From Sinotaia quadrata (taxonomy: Eukaryota; Mollusca; Gastropoda; Architaenioglossa; Viviparidae), in contig CM054178.1 of the NCBI GenBank assembly GCA_028829895.1, positions 71,772,835 through 71,836,834 on the forward strand: DNA of 64,000 nt. Direction: 5' to 3'. Every line of letters starts with the position of its first letter. Position 1 is the first letter of the stretch. A program made the position numbers and the translations under genes. This document shows, piece by piece, positions 1 through 11,340 of this stretch. Below the pieces are notes generated by a model that saw only the letters and a list, made by a program, of their open reading frames with translations, was not told the origin of the DNA and searched no databases.

Positions 1-746
1 GTGGCAAGTGCCTACATGTAAAATGTACTGAACACTTATACTGTATAAAGTTTAGGCAGAGTCAGCAAAACATTTGCAAATTGGGCCAGTTGATTTGATA
101 CAGCACTGTTAACTTTGAGCATGTAACTTGAAGAGGCTGGATGGTTACAAAAAAAAAAGTGGGGGGGGTCCACAGGCTGTCAGCATTATATGCAGGTCCG
201 CAATATATCAGGCACACAATATCGAGGCACCAGTGTATATATATATATATATTATCACTTGTCCAGTTATATAACCTCCATCCATCTAAACTTTATCTAA
301 TTATCTATAAACAGATTTTATTTTCAATGTCTAGATCAACTTTATTATAACCAGCCAGCCATTCACCTGGCCTGTGTGTCTGACAGGCGATCTATAAATT
401 ATCACAGAATGCTGCTGGGGGTGAGTATGGGGTATATTAATCTATCTTATCTTTAATCAGTCTACATATATGTATATGTATCTACCTATCCCTTTTGTTT
501 ACTGATCCATCCATCAATCCACCTTATATCTAACAGATATTTATTCACTTAATTAGTCAGTAGTTGTATACACCTATGTATTTCATTCCGTACATCCATC
601 TTTGTTGCATATAGTAATCCAGCTTTTAATCTATTTGTCTATATTTGGTCTCTAATCATCCACCCAATCCATCTTCTAAATATGTCTATCAATTTACTTT
701 TGATCTCTTGTACCTGTCTATCTAAATGGTCTCACTCAAAACTCAC
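1..746 (-). other. Intron 4 of the JmjC-like gene (partial)
   Basis: No exon was recognised on the minus strand. The stretch holds a short (TA)n tract near 235-252 and degenerate ATCT/CCATC-rich repeats from about 270 to 720. Confidence 0.5.
235..252. repeat. (TA)n microsatellite
   Basis: Uninterrupted TA dinucleotides. Confidence 0.85.
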
Positions 747-938
747 ATCAGCCTGGTAGGCAAAGTTCTGTTTAAACTGTGCCTCAATGAGAATGAAATC
801 ACGGCGCCCAAACAAAACACAGTGCAAGTTGTGGTCATCATGGGAGTGAAGTCGGGATGATGTACCACCACTGCTCATCCACAGCTCAGCTTCTTGCAGA
901 GAATTGCTGAGCGTGCCGCACCGCAAACACTTCGGCAA
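747..938 (-). CDS. JmjC-like gene, coding exon 4 (metal-binding core)
   Basis: 192 bp, acceptor TTGTAG, donor GTGAGT, phase 0 at both ends (64 codons). It encodes LPKCLRCGTLSNSLQEAELW, WMSSGGTSSRLHSHDDHNL and GRRDFILIEAQFKQNF. The open frame runs a few codons past the donor to a TGA; GTGAGT is preferred because the domain is incomplete without further exons. Confidence 0.75.
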
Positions 939-3900
939 CTACAAGATGAGATGAGATAAACACAAGGCAAGACAACTTTAGTGAGCATTTAAACATAATA
1001 CAAATTAAATGAACTGACTCACTGGCTGATTATTTGTTAAGTGAGTGATGTGAAAACAAAACTGAGATAGTATGTAGAAAAATAGTAATCTTTCTAAGTG
1101 TAGCTAATAAAGTAAAATATACTCTACACGGACACTGTATGAGTCAAAAGGTCCTGCATAAGAGCTACAATTTTCAAACTTTATGCAAATAAATTTTAGT
1201 TATCTGGTGCTAATGACTGATTACTGATCTAAAAAAAAAATGATTATGTGTTTGTTGGACATGCTAAAGTGTGTTTTGGATCACTAGGCAAGATTTCCTC
1301 AGTTTGGTCTTCCTAACCATAGAGATCCACTATGAATCCATAGAGATCTACTATGGTACCACAGAAAACCACTTCTGTACGGCAGATATTCAACTCTAGT
1401 AACACAAAGATCAACAATACCACAAAGATCAATTTCCCATCTGGATCACACCCAGAGATAATTACATGGCTTTGTCACTACCTTATTTTATGTTAATATG
1501 TAATAAGTTGCATAACGAAATAGGAATGCATTGTTTATTCAGATATTATTTATAGGATTAATCAATGAAATGTCAAACATGAAAGTACTCTAAAGATACA
1601 CAGTACAGAAACAAAAATTTACATTTTGGCAAAGCAGTATTGTTAGTCTCTTGATGAATGAATGACTTATTTGAATTGATTGTATTTAACATGAACTGAT
1701 AATTTAATCCAATACAGTAATTAGAATCTTTCCATAATTAAATGATCCTTTCAACCGTCACAAGCTCCACCTCAAAGTTTAGTTCAGTAATGACTGGTTA
1801 AGTAATATAAATGAAAATCTGAATCTGAATCCAGGTAAGATGTCTATTACATATATGTTAACCTGTCATATCAGTTTATTAACCAAGTAATAGGTATCTC
1901 ATAATAATTAATATGTTATTCAGTTATATCAGTTTATTCAGCATGCAAAATGTCTCTTATAATACGTTACCCAATTATATTTGTTTATTCATCATGTAAG
2001 ATGTCTCCTATAAATAATACATTATCCAATTATATCTGTTTATTCATGTAAGATGTCTCTTTTATAATATGTGACCCATTTTTATAAAGTCAGCCATAAG
2101 GTGAAATTTTAACTTTAATAATATATATGTTTTTAAAGTGCAAAAAAATACTTTAAATTGATGTTTTATCATAATACTCCCAAGAATGACAGAGATATGT
2201 TTTGTTGTTTTTTTGTCGGTAAGCGGTGTAGCAGCCATTTTGAGAAAGTTTAAAGATTACCATTATATTGAGTCAGATATTTTCCTTAGCAATGGACACC
2301 TAGATGCCAGAAAATCTTTTCATTACTTTTTATAGTGCTTCAGTGATGACTAATAAATTGTTTAATGCTTAATTTTTTTTAAACAAAGAATTATGAAATT
2401 AAATTATTTTCTCCCTTTTACCAAAATGGTTCTAATCACATCATTAGACACAAAATGTTTTCTAATTTATTTAAATTACAATATTTTTTTTTAACAAAAT
2501 GTAAAATAAAATGTGATATTATTTTCAAGCTACATTTCACATTACTACTACTTATTTTATGATTCTCCCCACCCACAGGTGATAGTAATGTATTGTTTTT
2601 CAGCATAATTAGTTTTAAAAAACTACAAAACAAGTAAAAATTAAGTAAATACATAAAATAATATAGAAAATGAAAATGAGGCAGATAGTGTACTAGTCCC
2701 GTTGTCATCTGCTACAGCTGACTGTAAACAAATAGTTTCAAAATGAACAATCACTTTTACTGTCATTCATTCCCATGCCTTGGGCTTGTGATGACATAAT
2801 GATGCTATATTTAGATGTGGTTCTCTAAACCCGAGCCTCTCTCAATTGTTTGCCTCATGAAATCATCCTGGATGAAATCGTGAGCAGCATTTCTATCTGA
2901 CCCATTTCCTAAATTGCTTGATTGAATTGAATTCAAATACAAAAGTAAAAAAGTATCTTTGTTTGCAGACATGCTTGCTTTGACACAGGAAACAAATTGT
3001 TAGCAAGTTTAACCAATCAGAGACTGCCTTCCAGAAGCTGGTTCACCCCCATTTAATGTCACAACTTGGTAAAAGTCCTAGTATAAGTTCACTCCCATTT
3101 AATGAAATGATTTACTAGAGATTCTGGCACCAGTTCACTCCCCTATCACATCCGAACCTACCAATCCACAACTTTCCCGAACATATAGTCAAGTAACATG
3201 CATGCTGCCATAGCTGTTATAAAAATAGATTTGTGTGGCCAAATTCCAGCTTTCATTGCTCATGCTATAACTTTATCACTCACATTTAATACTGTTTTCT
3301 TAAGCTATAAACCATAAACAGAGGCTTTGGAATGCACTGTGCAGTGCTTGGATGTACATGGAGCTGTAACACATTTTTAAAAGACATTAAATCAATCTCA
3401 TTTTAAACATTTTCCAAATCAAATGATGTTGACTGTCAATGTGATGTACCCTTCACTTTCTATCGAATGCCACTGGAGACAGACCTCAAAAGACAGTGGA
3501 TGGCAAAGCAGACTGAAAAATCCTCCACAGAGTGTTTATGGTTGATAAATATCCTATCCATATCAACCCTATACCAGAGTTATATCTTGGTTGTAAAATA
3601 AAGGCAATTAAAAGCGCTGAGTACTGAAATGGTATCCGGAGACAATGTCATCTGCTGCAAATAGATCTGCCAAAGCATACCAGTCAAAGATGGATAAAGA
3701 AAGTCAATGCGGCAACTCTAACCCATCTGATCATCTCCTTAATGTATCTTTTGATGATGCAATCTTACTTTCAAAGTATCCATTTTTGTGTGAGATTCTA
3801 AAAATGAATAACTTCTAATGAGCTGCTCAAAACAAATAGTCTCTCAGTAACAAATTCACAAAACTGGCAGTTGACAGCAAAAGCCATGAGGATTTATAAA

Positions 3901-6685
3901 TGTCATCAACTTTGACATATATTAATAAGGTCGAGAAAGTCGTGGATATTCTGGCATCTCTTTGCTCTAATGTTATGTCATGACTTACCGGCAGGTCTTG
4001 CATCAGTTCAGGTGGGACGATACTGGCCAGGTACCAATCTTCATACATGTAGTCATACAGGAATTTCTTCAGCTTCATGACATGTTTGGCCGTCTGAACC
4101 TCATCTTTCCGCCGCATCACCTTCACTGTCACAGTCACATTCACTTTGCCGTACCTTTGATCAGAGAGTAAATAATGACGTCACAATACTTTTGCTGACC
4201 TTTCTATATCTATGGTCAAGCAGCCAGACAAGACAATAAGCAACGACATCAAAAATGACATTATTCATCTTGTTTACCTTCAGTAACGATTGTCAGTCAC
4301 GTTCACGTAACAACCAATGTCAGAAGAACCTAACACCATTATGAAATCTTTAGCACAGAAACTAGGGTTTCTATATATATCAGTGGAGAAAGCTGGATTC
4401 CAGATTTAGAAATGGGTCAAATCTATATCATTGACAGGTACCCGACTTACTTGGTTTGAAGATAGTCGTCTTTTTCCCATAATGTCAAGGCCGGTGCGCT
4501 TGTGATTCCATTTCGCAAAACTACTGGTTTGGAAATCCTGACGTAGTCGTTATAGAACTCTCGCGTGTTTGGCATTTCCTCCACTTCAGGAACTGGACCA
4601 TCAGGGCGCCTTTGCCAACCTGGGGTTGGTGGAAGGAAAAAATAAAATACAGGTAATCAAACTAATGTTACATTTTGGACACAAATTCTTTGCAGACCTA
4701 CCCATTTCCGAATTTACAAAGCCCGCCAATGGTAATGGCGACCGGATGTAACGTTGTAATCCATCAGTCAGCGTCATTCAACCGTGAGCACTGAGTTAGT
4801 GAAAATCAGAACTTCGTGTCGCGGAGATAATAATTTAAACATAGTGAAATAGCACTCCATCGTTGTTGGGTTTGCATATTGATCTCCGGTGCAAAGTAAA
4901 AATTCACTTATTTAAGTGTTTTCACAAAAACTGTTGCGTTTCACTAGTTCAGTCATTGTCAGATTACCCCTTACAGAGGATTTTTCACTGGTCTAAAATG
5001 ACTTAAGTATCATACTAATATCACCTAATCAACAAAACACCAATATAGCGGTGATAATAATCAAGAAGCTTAAAAATACTGTTGATACTGAGGTCAAATA
5101 TACAAGTCAAGGATATAAAACCGGGGTGTTAACCGTGCAAGGGTGTGATGAAAATTACTTTTGAAAAAAAAATGAATGCATGTCAAAAAATAAAGTGCCG
5201 GAATCTAAAACGATAAATAACGGCCAAGCACACAAATGGTGATGTGGAATGAAGATGGTTTTAGTTATAAAAATGACAAATACTTCAACAGATAAAGAGA
5301 TAAAAAGATAGAACATAGATATACTTAAATAGGCCAAGTACACCATGTAGAGCGACGAAGGTGTTAGTGATAAAAATGACAAATACTTCAACAGATAAAG
5401 CAGATAACACTTAAATAAGTCAGACATACAAATGTTGATATGGAGTGATGATGATATTAGGGCTGGTAATGACAAATACTTCAAGTAGATAAAACACAGA
5501 CATATTTAAATAGTTCAAGCATGCGAATGATGATTTGGGCTGAAGATAGAATGTGTGATAGTGATTAAACACTTAAATAAGACAGATAGCATAGCTTTGA
5601 CATCTCGATGACATTATTCTCAAATAACTTAAATGGTTAGGCAAGCAAATGATAAATTACTAGGAATGATGAACCATATCTACAAACTGGTTAATCGAAG
5701 AAAAAATAATGATATAGTTCCATTAATTTAAATAACAATGACAAGCTAAGGATAGCATTAATTTTAACATAGTATTACTATTATTAATTATAATAAACAT
5801 AGGTTACTCATAGAAATAATAATAAACACAAGACACATTAGTGATGATAAAGACGAGACTGCCGTATGACAATAAGTGCAGTAATAAAGACAAAATAATA
5901 TGTAGATATTGAGGAGAGTATAAAGTACGATAATAAAGACAAAGATTTCAGTATGATAATAAAAACAGGGTAGCAGTGTAATAATGAAGCCAAGATATTA
6001 TGATAATAAAAACAGGATATGAGTATAATAATAAAGACAAGATAGTAGTGTGATAATAAAGACAAGACAGCAGTGTGATAACAAATACAGGGTAGCAGTA
6101 TAATAATAAAGACTAGATAGCAGTGTGATAATAGAGACAAGACAGCAGTGTGATAACAAATACAGGGTAGAAGTATAATAATAAAGACAAGATAGCAGTG
6201 TGATAATAGACAAGACAGCAGTATGATAACAAATACAGGATAGCAGTATAATAATAAAGACAAGATAGCAGTGTGATAATAGAGACAAGACAGCAGTGTG
6301 ATAACAAATATAGGATAGCAGTATAATAATAAAGACTAGATAGTAGTGTGATAATAGAGACAAATGCTGAAATATGTCAAATGTTCATGCATTAAGGTAA
6401 GTGCTGACCGGCCTTCGTGAAAGTAGTTTCAATGGCGTCCTTAGATACACTAGCAATCCTATGATATTGGTGGAGTGGTGACGATAAATAGCAAATGAAA
6501 CGTCACGCATACAAACCTAGTGGTCTCAAATGCCCCTCAGGTATTGATGGGTCCTGTCGAAAAACTGGAGGCGGGAAAGTCGCGTCCATCGATTGGTCTT
6601 TCACAAAGCCGATTTTTCCGAAGGCTGTCGCGAAGATTATAGTCAGAGTGACCGCGAATCGTGCTACCTTTTTTGGGCGAGACAT
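747..6685 (-). CDS. JmjC/Cupin_8-type protein with N-terminal membrane anchor or signal peptide (4 coding exons, 3' end off the window)
   Basis: Four minus-strand exons join in frame: 6517-6685, 4451-4619, 3989-4154 and 747-938 (696 bp, 232 codons); all junctions are GT-AG. The start is the first in-frame ATG after a TGA at 6743-6745. Residues 1-7 are basic (MSRPKKV) and about 8-24 are hydrophobic, which suggests a signal peptide or type II anchor. Next come PEGHLRPLGWQRRPDGPV, KPVVLRNG, a Trp-containing segment (LTLWEKDDY), and the Cupin_8-like core WMSSGGTSSRLHSHDDHNL followed by GRRDFILI. Members of this superfamily are Fe(II)/2-oxoglutarate oxygenases or their inactive relatives. The substrate here is unknown. 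The second iron-binding His and the C-terminus must lie below position 1. The first metal-binding motif looks atypical (see findings). Other JMJD7/JMJD8-like annotations are possible; the fold assignment is fairly secure but the function is not. Confidence 0.8.
1834..2075. repeat. Degenerate ~65-70 bp tandem repeat, about 4 copies
   Basis: Recurring pattern of GTAAGATGTCTC, then an AT-rich spacer, then a TATATCTGTTTATTCA-like segment. It lies inside intron 3 of the JmjC-like gene (939-3988), which otherwise holds only AT-rich sequence and the THAP relic. Confidence 0.6.
3333..3530 (+). pseudogene. Relic of a THAP-type zinc-finger domain
   Basis: From 3333 the plus strand reads MHCAVLGCTWSCNTFLKD and then meets a TAA. 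From about 3441 the same frame resumes with CDVPFTFYRMPLETDLKRQW. The C-x4-C start and the later F-Y-R-x-P...L...W spacing resemble a THAP domain of the kind found in P-element-derived transposases and host THAP proteins. The distal Cys/His pair was not found and the frame is broken, so this is a decayed copy inside an intron of the JmjC-like gene. The match is by eye only. Confidence 0.4.
3989..4154 (-). CDS. JmjC-like gene, coding exon 3
   Basis: 166 bp, acceptor TGATCAAAG, donor GTAAGT. It encodes YGKVNVTVTVKVMRRKDE, a helical Lys-rich stretch, then DWYLASIVPPELMQDLP. The exon ends in phase 0. Confidence 0.8.
4451..4619 (-). CDS. JmjC-like gene, coding exon 2
   Basis: 169 bp with acceptor ...CCAACCCCAG and donor GTAAGT. 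It is entered in phase 1 and encodes GWQRRPDGPVPEVEEMP, then FYNDYVRISKPVVLRNG and LWEKDDYLQTK. The split Lys codon is completed by exon 3. Confidence 0.8.
5250..5600. repeat. Degenerate tandem repeat in JmjC-like intron 1
   Basis: Repeated ATGACAAATACTTCAA...CAGATAAA motifs at roughly 100-120 bp spacing. This accounts for part of the 4620-6516 intron. Confidence 0.5.
5940..6363. repeat. Minisatellite: ~24-25 bp subunits in a ~74 bp higher-order unit
   Basis: Subunits are variants of AGCAGTGTGATAATAAAGAC. The marker ACAAATACAG recurs near 6081, 6156, 6229 and 6303, a spacing of 73-75 bp, so three subunits have been amplified together. The long minus-strand reading frames here (Leu/Ile/Tyr/Cys-rich) are by-products of the repeat. 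It lies about 150 bp from the end of JmjC-like exon 1, in intron 1. Confidence 0.85.
6517..6685 (-). CDS. JmjC-like gene, coding exon 1
   Basis: 169 bp encoding 56 residues plus one base. The ATG at 6683-6685 has A at -3 and lies downstream of an in-frame TGA. The exon encodes the basic and hydrophobic N-terminus and ends with PEGHLRPL before a GTTTGT donor. The upstream 5' UTR is not delimited. Confidence 0.75.
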
Positions 6686-7440
6686 TTTTACGAAGCCCAC
6701 CAAACACCTCGGTTTGAAGCCAACAATGACAATATCCAACAATCAGGAGTGAAAACTGGAAACAGTCAAATGGAATTGCCTGTTCTGCTTCAAGTTCTTT
6801 TGTCACGTCAGTGAAATCAAGTTGGACGATCGGAAGGTCAGGGTCGTGCGAGACGCTTAGAAAACGACAACTAAGTCTACAGAGATCGGTAGCGTTCGGC
6901 CGTGTTGATACTTGTAAATAAAAGTAAACAAGAATAGAGTGTGGAAATAGTTCTTCTCGATTCCACTTTCTGCTGGTGGTACTTGAGTTCTTTAAATTTG
7001 ACTGTGTGCTAAATTGGATCAAACTGTATCGTAATTCCGTCACCGGAATGGTTGATTCTTTTTGCGTTGGACGTCAGCGGCATTAACTTCACTCGACACA
7101 GCAGCCGATAATTATATCGCGCACACGTGGACCGTCGCAGCCACGCAGCTCCAGGATTTGACCGTCCGAGCAGGATGACTTTAATTAAAAGTCAAAGGAA
7201 ATCGATTGTTGTCCAGGCTTACCGAATCACCGGGTCCACTAATTCTGTAAGTCCTTATCCAGAAATGGAGTCTTTCGCAGGCGAAGCATGTAACGCTAAA
7301 GGAATAAATATTTCGGGGCCACGTTATTGTTGACGATGACAGAGATTTGTACCAAGAACGCATCGAGTCACCACTGGAGAGCCACGTAGCACCGCTACGT
7401 CACACACAACGACGTCGTGAAATCAAAACTGCTCCCCATC
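6686..7440 (-). promoter_or_regulatory. Probable 5' UTR/promoter region of the JmjC-like gene
   Basis: Directly upstream of the start codon the sequence becomes noticeably richer in CpG and GC than the rest of the window (from about 6.4 to 7.6 kb), with a CACGTG box near 7124-7129. No transcription start or TATA box can be fixed. The call rests on position and composition only. Confidence 0.35.
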
Positions 7441-7805
7441 CCAGCGCGTACCTACCCACCCATCCACCTTTATCACCACCATGCCGATTTAAATAGAAAA
7501 GTTATGAAAACTTAAAAATCTTTGATATGAGTGTGCAGTGCGCGGGGCGACTTAAAAGGACAGGATTAGGGGCCGCGTGCAGATCAGAAAAAACGTTGAC
7601 TTGCGTGATTTAGTGAAACCAAACAGTATAAAACCCAAAGGATGTAAGCACATTCATATATACACACTCACAAACAAATCACCCTTCTTTCATTCAAAAC
7701 AAACATTACAAATAAGTTGTTTGTTTGTTTGTTTGTTTTTTAAAAAAGGTGTGCTGGTTGTTACGAGTGATAATGAAGACTTAAATTATTATCGTTATTG
7801 TTGTT

Positions 7806-8065
7806 ATTGACTCGTCTGGCAAGGTTATTGATTGGCTGACTGACTCTCTGATAATGTTATTGATTAACTGACTAGATCTCTGATAATGATATTGATTGGC
7901 TGGCTGGCTGGTTGATAATGTTATTGATTGACTGACTGACTCTCTGATGTTATTGATTAACTGACTGACTCTGATGTTATTGATTGGCTGACTGGCTGTC
8001 TGATAATGTTATTGATTGACTGACTGACTCTCTGATAAAGTTATTGATTGGCTGACTGGCTCGTA
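7806..8065. repeat. ~31 bp minisatellite, about 8 copies
   Basis: Variants of TTATTGATTGGCTGACTGAC followed by TCTCTGATAATG. Copies differ by substitution and short deletion. Confidence 0.8.
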
Positions 8066-8130
8066 CTTTAATCACCGTTCGAAGAACAGAAGATACAGAC
8101 ACTACTGAGAAATGTTGCTTTTAGCATCGG

Positions 8131-8159
8131 AATATTATTATTATTATTATTATTATTAT
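8131..8159. repeat. (ATT)n microsatellite
   Basis: Nine to ten uninterrupted trinucleotides. Confidence 0.9.
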
Positions 8160-8342
8160 CGTCATCAATCGTTATCCATGATTCCTCTTTCAAGTCGGAA
8201 ATTGACAAACTCGAAAAACGCTAAAAACAGCCTAACCTTTAAAAAAAAAAAAAGAGTATTGATAGCTCAGTACAACAGATACAGCACAAAACACTGATTT
8301 TTTTTTTTTAATACAAACAAAATATTTACTACCATTCCTCCA

Positions 8343-8530
8343 ATGTTGAAAGTCAGGACAATTTATTATATTGAGGGAAATTTCTACTCAAAGATAATAA
8401 CTTTACAAAAGTCAGGATAATTTATTATATTGAGGGAAATTTCTACTCATAAATAATAACTTTACAAGTCAGGACAACGTATTTAAATATATATTGAGAG
8501 AAATTTCTACTCATAGATAATAACTGTACA
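8343..8530. repeat. ~56-60 bp tandem repeat, 3 copies
   Basis: Three copies of GTCAGGAcAATTTATTATAT...GAAATTTCTACTCA...ATAATAACTnTACA beginning near 8351, 8411 and 8467. Confidence 0.75.
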
Positions 8531-8745
8531 TAAGATAATCAACAGCACAATTACATTTTGCTCGGATTTCAGTTTCTTCACTTTGCGCGTGGATCCGTGG
8601 TTGCTGACCCTGACCTTTGCATATATTAATCTCGACAGTAGACTTTGATTCTGTTAAATGATACTTACCCTAGGTTCTACCCAAACACGGTTGTCTATGC
8701 AACCTAATTTTAAATGTCCAGATCATATCGTGACTATAAGCTTGA

Positions 8746-8753
8746 CTCTAGAC
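8746..8753. repeat. Left target-site duplication of the hAT element
   Basis: CTCTAGAC abuts the left terminal repeat; it pairs with CTCTTTAC at 11536-11543 (6 of 8 bases). Confidence 0.6.
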
Positions 8754-8948
8754 CTGGGGTGTACAACATGCGATCCAACGGCCCCATGCAGCTCGCCAAG
8801 TCATGTTCTGCGGCCCTCTGGAACCACATTTTACACAATAATGGAATTGTCTTTAATTTTAATAAATCCACGCACCCAAATATTTTGCTTTGACCTTGAA
8901 AGAAAAGAAAAGTAAGCGACCGTGGATGGTGTGTTTGTAACCCCAACA

Positions 8949-8962
8949 GGGGGGGGGGGGGG
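8949..8962. repeat. Poly-G run
   Basis: Fourteen consecutive G near the left end of the hAT element. Confidence 0.9.
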
Positions 8963-9732
8963 CTTTCTCTAGTTTGAAGGTACTGAAGGTACAGCGAGAT
9001 GGCGAAGGGTTAGAAAAGACATCAAAGAAAGATACGAATTAAAACCCCACCCAAACAGTCAGCCAGATATCAACTTAAATGGTCCTTTATTGGGCGTGGT
9101 CATCCTTCGAGGCAGCTTCGATGCCGGACAGTTCAAAATTTCTTGTCAGTACTCTCCGTTTTGGGGAGGGGGTGGGGGTGGACAGTGCTTGGTCAAGAAA
9201 CCAGCCAGAAACCTTTTTTCTCTCTGCCTCAGCTGTTAAATGTTCAATAATCTTTAGTGGTTTTCTCTACGCCTCATCTACACTGTTCAATAATCTTTAG
9301 TGCTTTTCTCTACCCCTCGGCTATTAAATGTTCAGTCATCTTTAGTGGCAGTAGTCTAGTTTGAGTAGTTTTCCTACATTTTTTACTGAGTTCGGGACTG
9401 TTCACAATACTCTGGTTTATTTTAGTTCATCGTTAATTAGTAACTGTGGCTTCAGAATCCAGTGCGAAAAGAACAGCTTTGGACGAATTTAAAGCATTTT
9501 AGTACTACTTAAAAAAAAAATGGAACGACGAACAAGCCAATGGTTTGGATATGCAGTGAGAAGATTTCAGTTCTTAAGTAGCTTAACGTGACACAAACGC
9601 TTCAAGCTTTGAGTGTTATTCACTGTCTCTTGGTGAAAAGATATGTAAGTAACTCTGCCAGTTAGCTGTATTTGTACGTGGAGTCGATAAAGATGCTACT
9701 ACTGAAGAAATGCCTGTCTTAGTCGCACTTAA

Positions 9733-9744
9733 CCCCCCCCCCCC
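9733..9744. repeat. Poly-C run in the transposase relic
   Basis: Twelve C; the transposase frame meets a TAA shortly downstream, so slippage here is a plausible cause of one frame break. Confidence 0.85.
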
Positions 9745-9982
9745 TTCAAACAAAAAATAATCTTTTGATTTATTGGATGGCGAAATTGGAACTTTGAACC
9801 AACTCGATTTGAATTTGATAAATCTGTTTGGTGTAATAACTGTTGGGGCACCTGCAATGGCAGAGATTCGAGAGGGGCTGTAACAGTTAATCCAAGAAGA
9901 AACAACTGAACTTAGAAATAGCTCATTTGTGCAATACCATTGCTTAATCCACCAAATTGCTAAATCCCGAAAAGCCAAAGTA

Positions 9983-10585
9983 ATAACAACGGTTATCACT
10001 AAAGTAGTCAACTTTATCCATTTCAAAATAACAAACAACGGTTATCACTAAAGTAGACAACTTTATCCATTTCAAAATAACAACGGTTATCACTAAAGTA
10101 GATAACTTTATCCATTTCAAAATAACAACGGTTATCACTAAAGTAGACAACTTTATCCATTTCACAATAACAACGGTTATCACTAAAGTAGATAACTTTA
10201 TCCATTTCAAAATAACAACGGTTATCACTAAAGTAGATAACTTTATCCATTTCAAAATAACAACGGTTATCACTAAAGTAGACAACTTTATCCATTTCAA
10301 AATAACAACGGTTATCATTAAAGTAGACAACTTTAGCCATTTCACAATAACAACGGTTATCACTAAAGTAGATAACTTTATCCATTTCAAAATAACAAAT
10401 AACAACGGTTATCACTAAAGTAGTCAACTTTATCCATTTCAAAATAACAACGGTTATCACTAAAGTAGACAACTTTAGCCATTTCACAATAACAACGGTT
10501 ATCACTAAAGTAGATAACTTTATCCATTTCAAAATAACAAATAACAACGGTTATCACTAAAGTAGTCAACTTTATCCATTTCAAA
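9983..10585. repeat. 45-bp tandem array, 13 copies, inside the hAT transposase
   Basis: The unit is 45 bp and in the plus frame encodes ITTVITKVDNFIHFK without a stop. Thirteen copies of the GGTTATCA marker run from about 9991 to 10549. Three junctions carry extra bases (4 near 10034, 7 near 10398, 7 near 10535), 18 in all, so the frame before and after the array is the same. A 142-bp composite (45+52+45) is duplicated at about 10320-10600. The single ancestral copy corresponds to the transposase segment between YHCLIHQ and the SEVRW block. Confidence 0.9.
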
Positions 10586-11340
10586 AGCCTGCACCATACA
10601 GAATTTAAAGATTCATTTAACAAGCTGGAGAGAGAATTCGAAGATGTTGTTAACTATTCTGAGGTCCGATGGTTCAGACCTGGAGCAATGTTGGCGCGAG
10701 TATTTATTCTTAAGGAGGAAATAAAACAAATTCACCGAACTACAAGGAAAACCGAATTCACTGATGATGAATGGATGTGTGAATTTGCCTTTCTAGTGGA
10801 CATAACCATCCACTTGAACGAATTAAACTCACGTCTCAAAGGACAAGGTCAGTTAATTAACGCTATGTTTGATCATGTGAAAGCTTTGTAAATGAAATTA
10901 CTTTTTTTTGTTGAAACATAAGTTAAAAACAAGAACTGTGTGCATTTTTCAACTGATGACGTGTGATGTTCAAGACTTTCGAAAGACCTCAGGTTTATAT
11001 CGGAACTAATGGAAGAATTTGACAAGACTTCAAGGAGAGCGGCATTTTCATCTTTTCATCTCCATTAATCTAAATGAGGCTCAAGAACATTTGCAAATGG
11101 AATATGTTGATTTTCAATGTGCGTCCGAAAATTTCCGTTTGACGATTTTTAAAAAAAAGTTTCGCAAGAAAAATATTCCGGCATTCGCAGACACGCAATT
11201 TTCACGACGTCACTTTTAAGCAGCACATATTTATGTGAGCATATATTCTCCAGAGTGAAACATGTGAAGTGCGTGATAAGATCACGAATAACGGACAATT
11301 ATCTGGAGAGTTTGCCTCGTGTTGCCACGTCATCCATCTT

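Noticed and set aside
5838..6363. Three overlapping minus-strand frames of 64-141 residues rich in Leu, Tyr and Cys
   Set aside because: Produced by the minisatellite unit, present in all three frames with no domain.
6537..7043. 168-residue minus-strand frame overlapping the JmjC-like first exon
   Set aside because: It uses a different frame from the exon that splices correctly to exon 2 and shows no domain; probably a by-product of the CpG-rich 5' region.
9944..10623. Long minus-strand reading frames (Lys/Ile/Leu/Val-rich repeats)
   Set aside because: They are the antisense of the 45-bp array in the transposase relic; the plus strand carries the recognisable domain.
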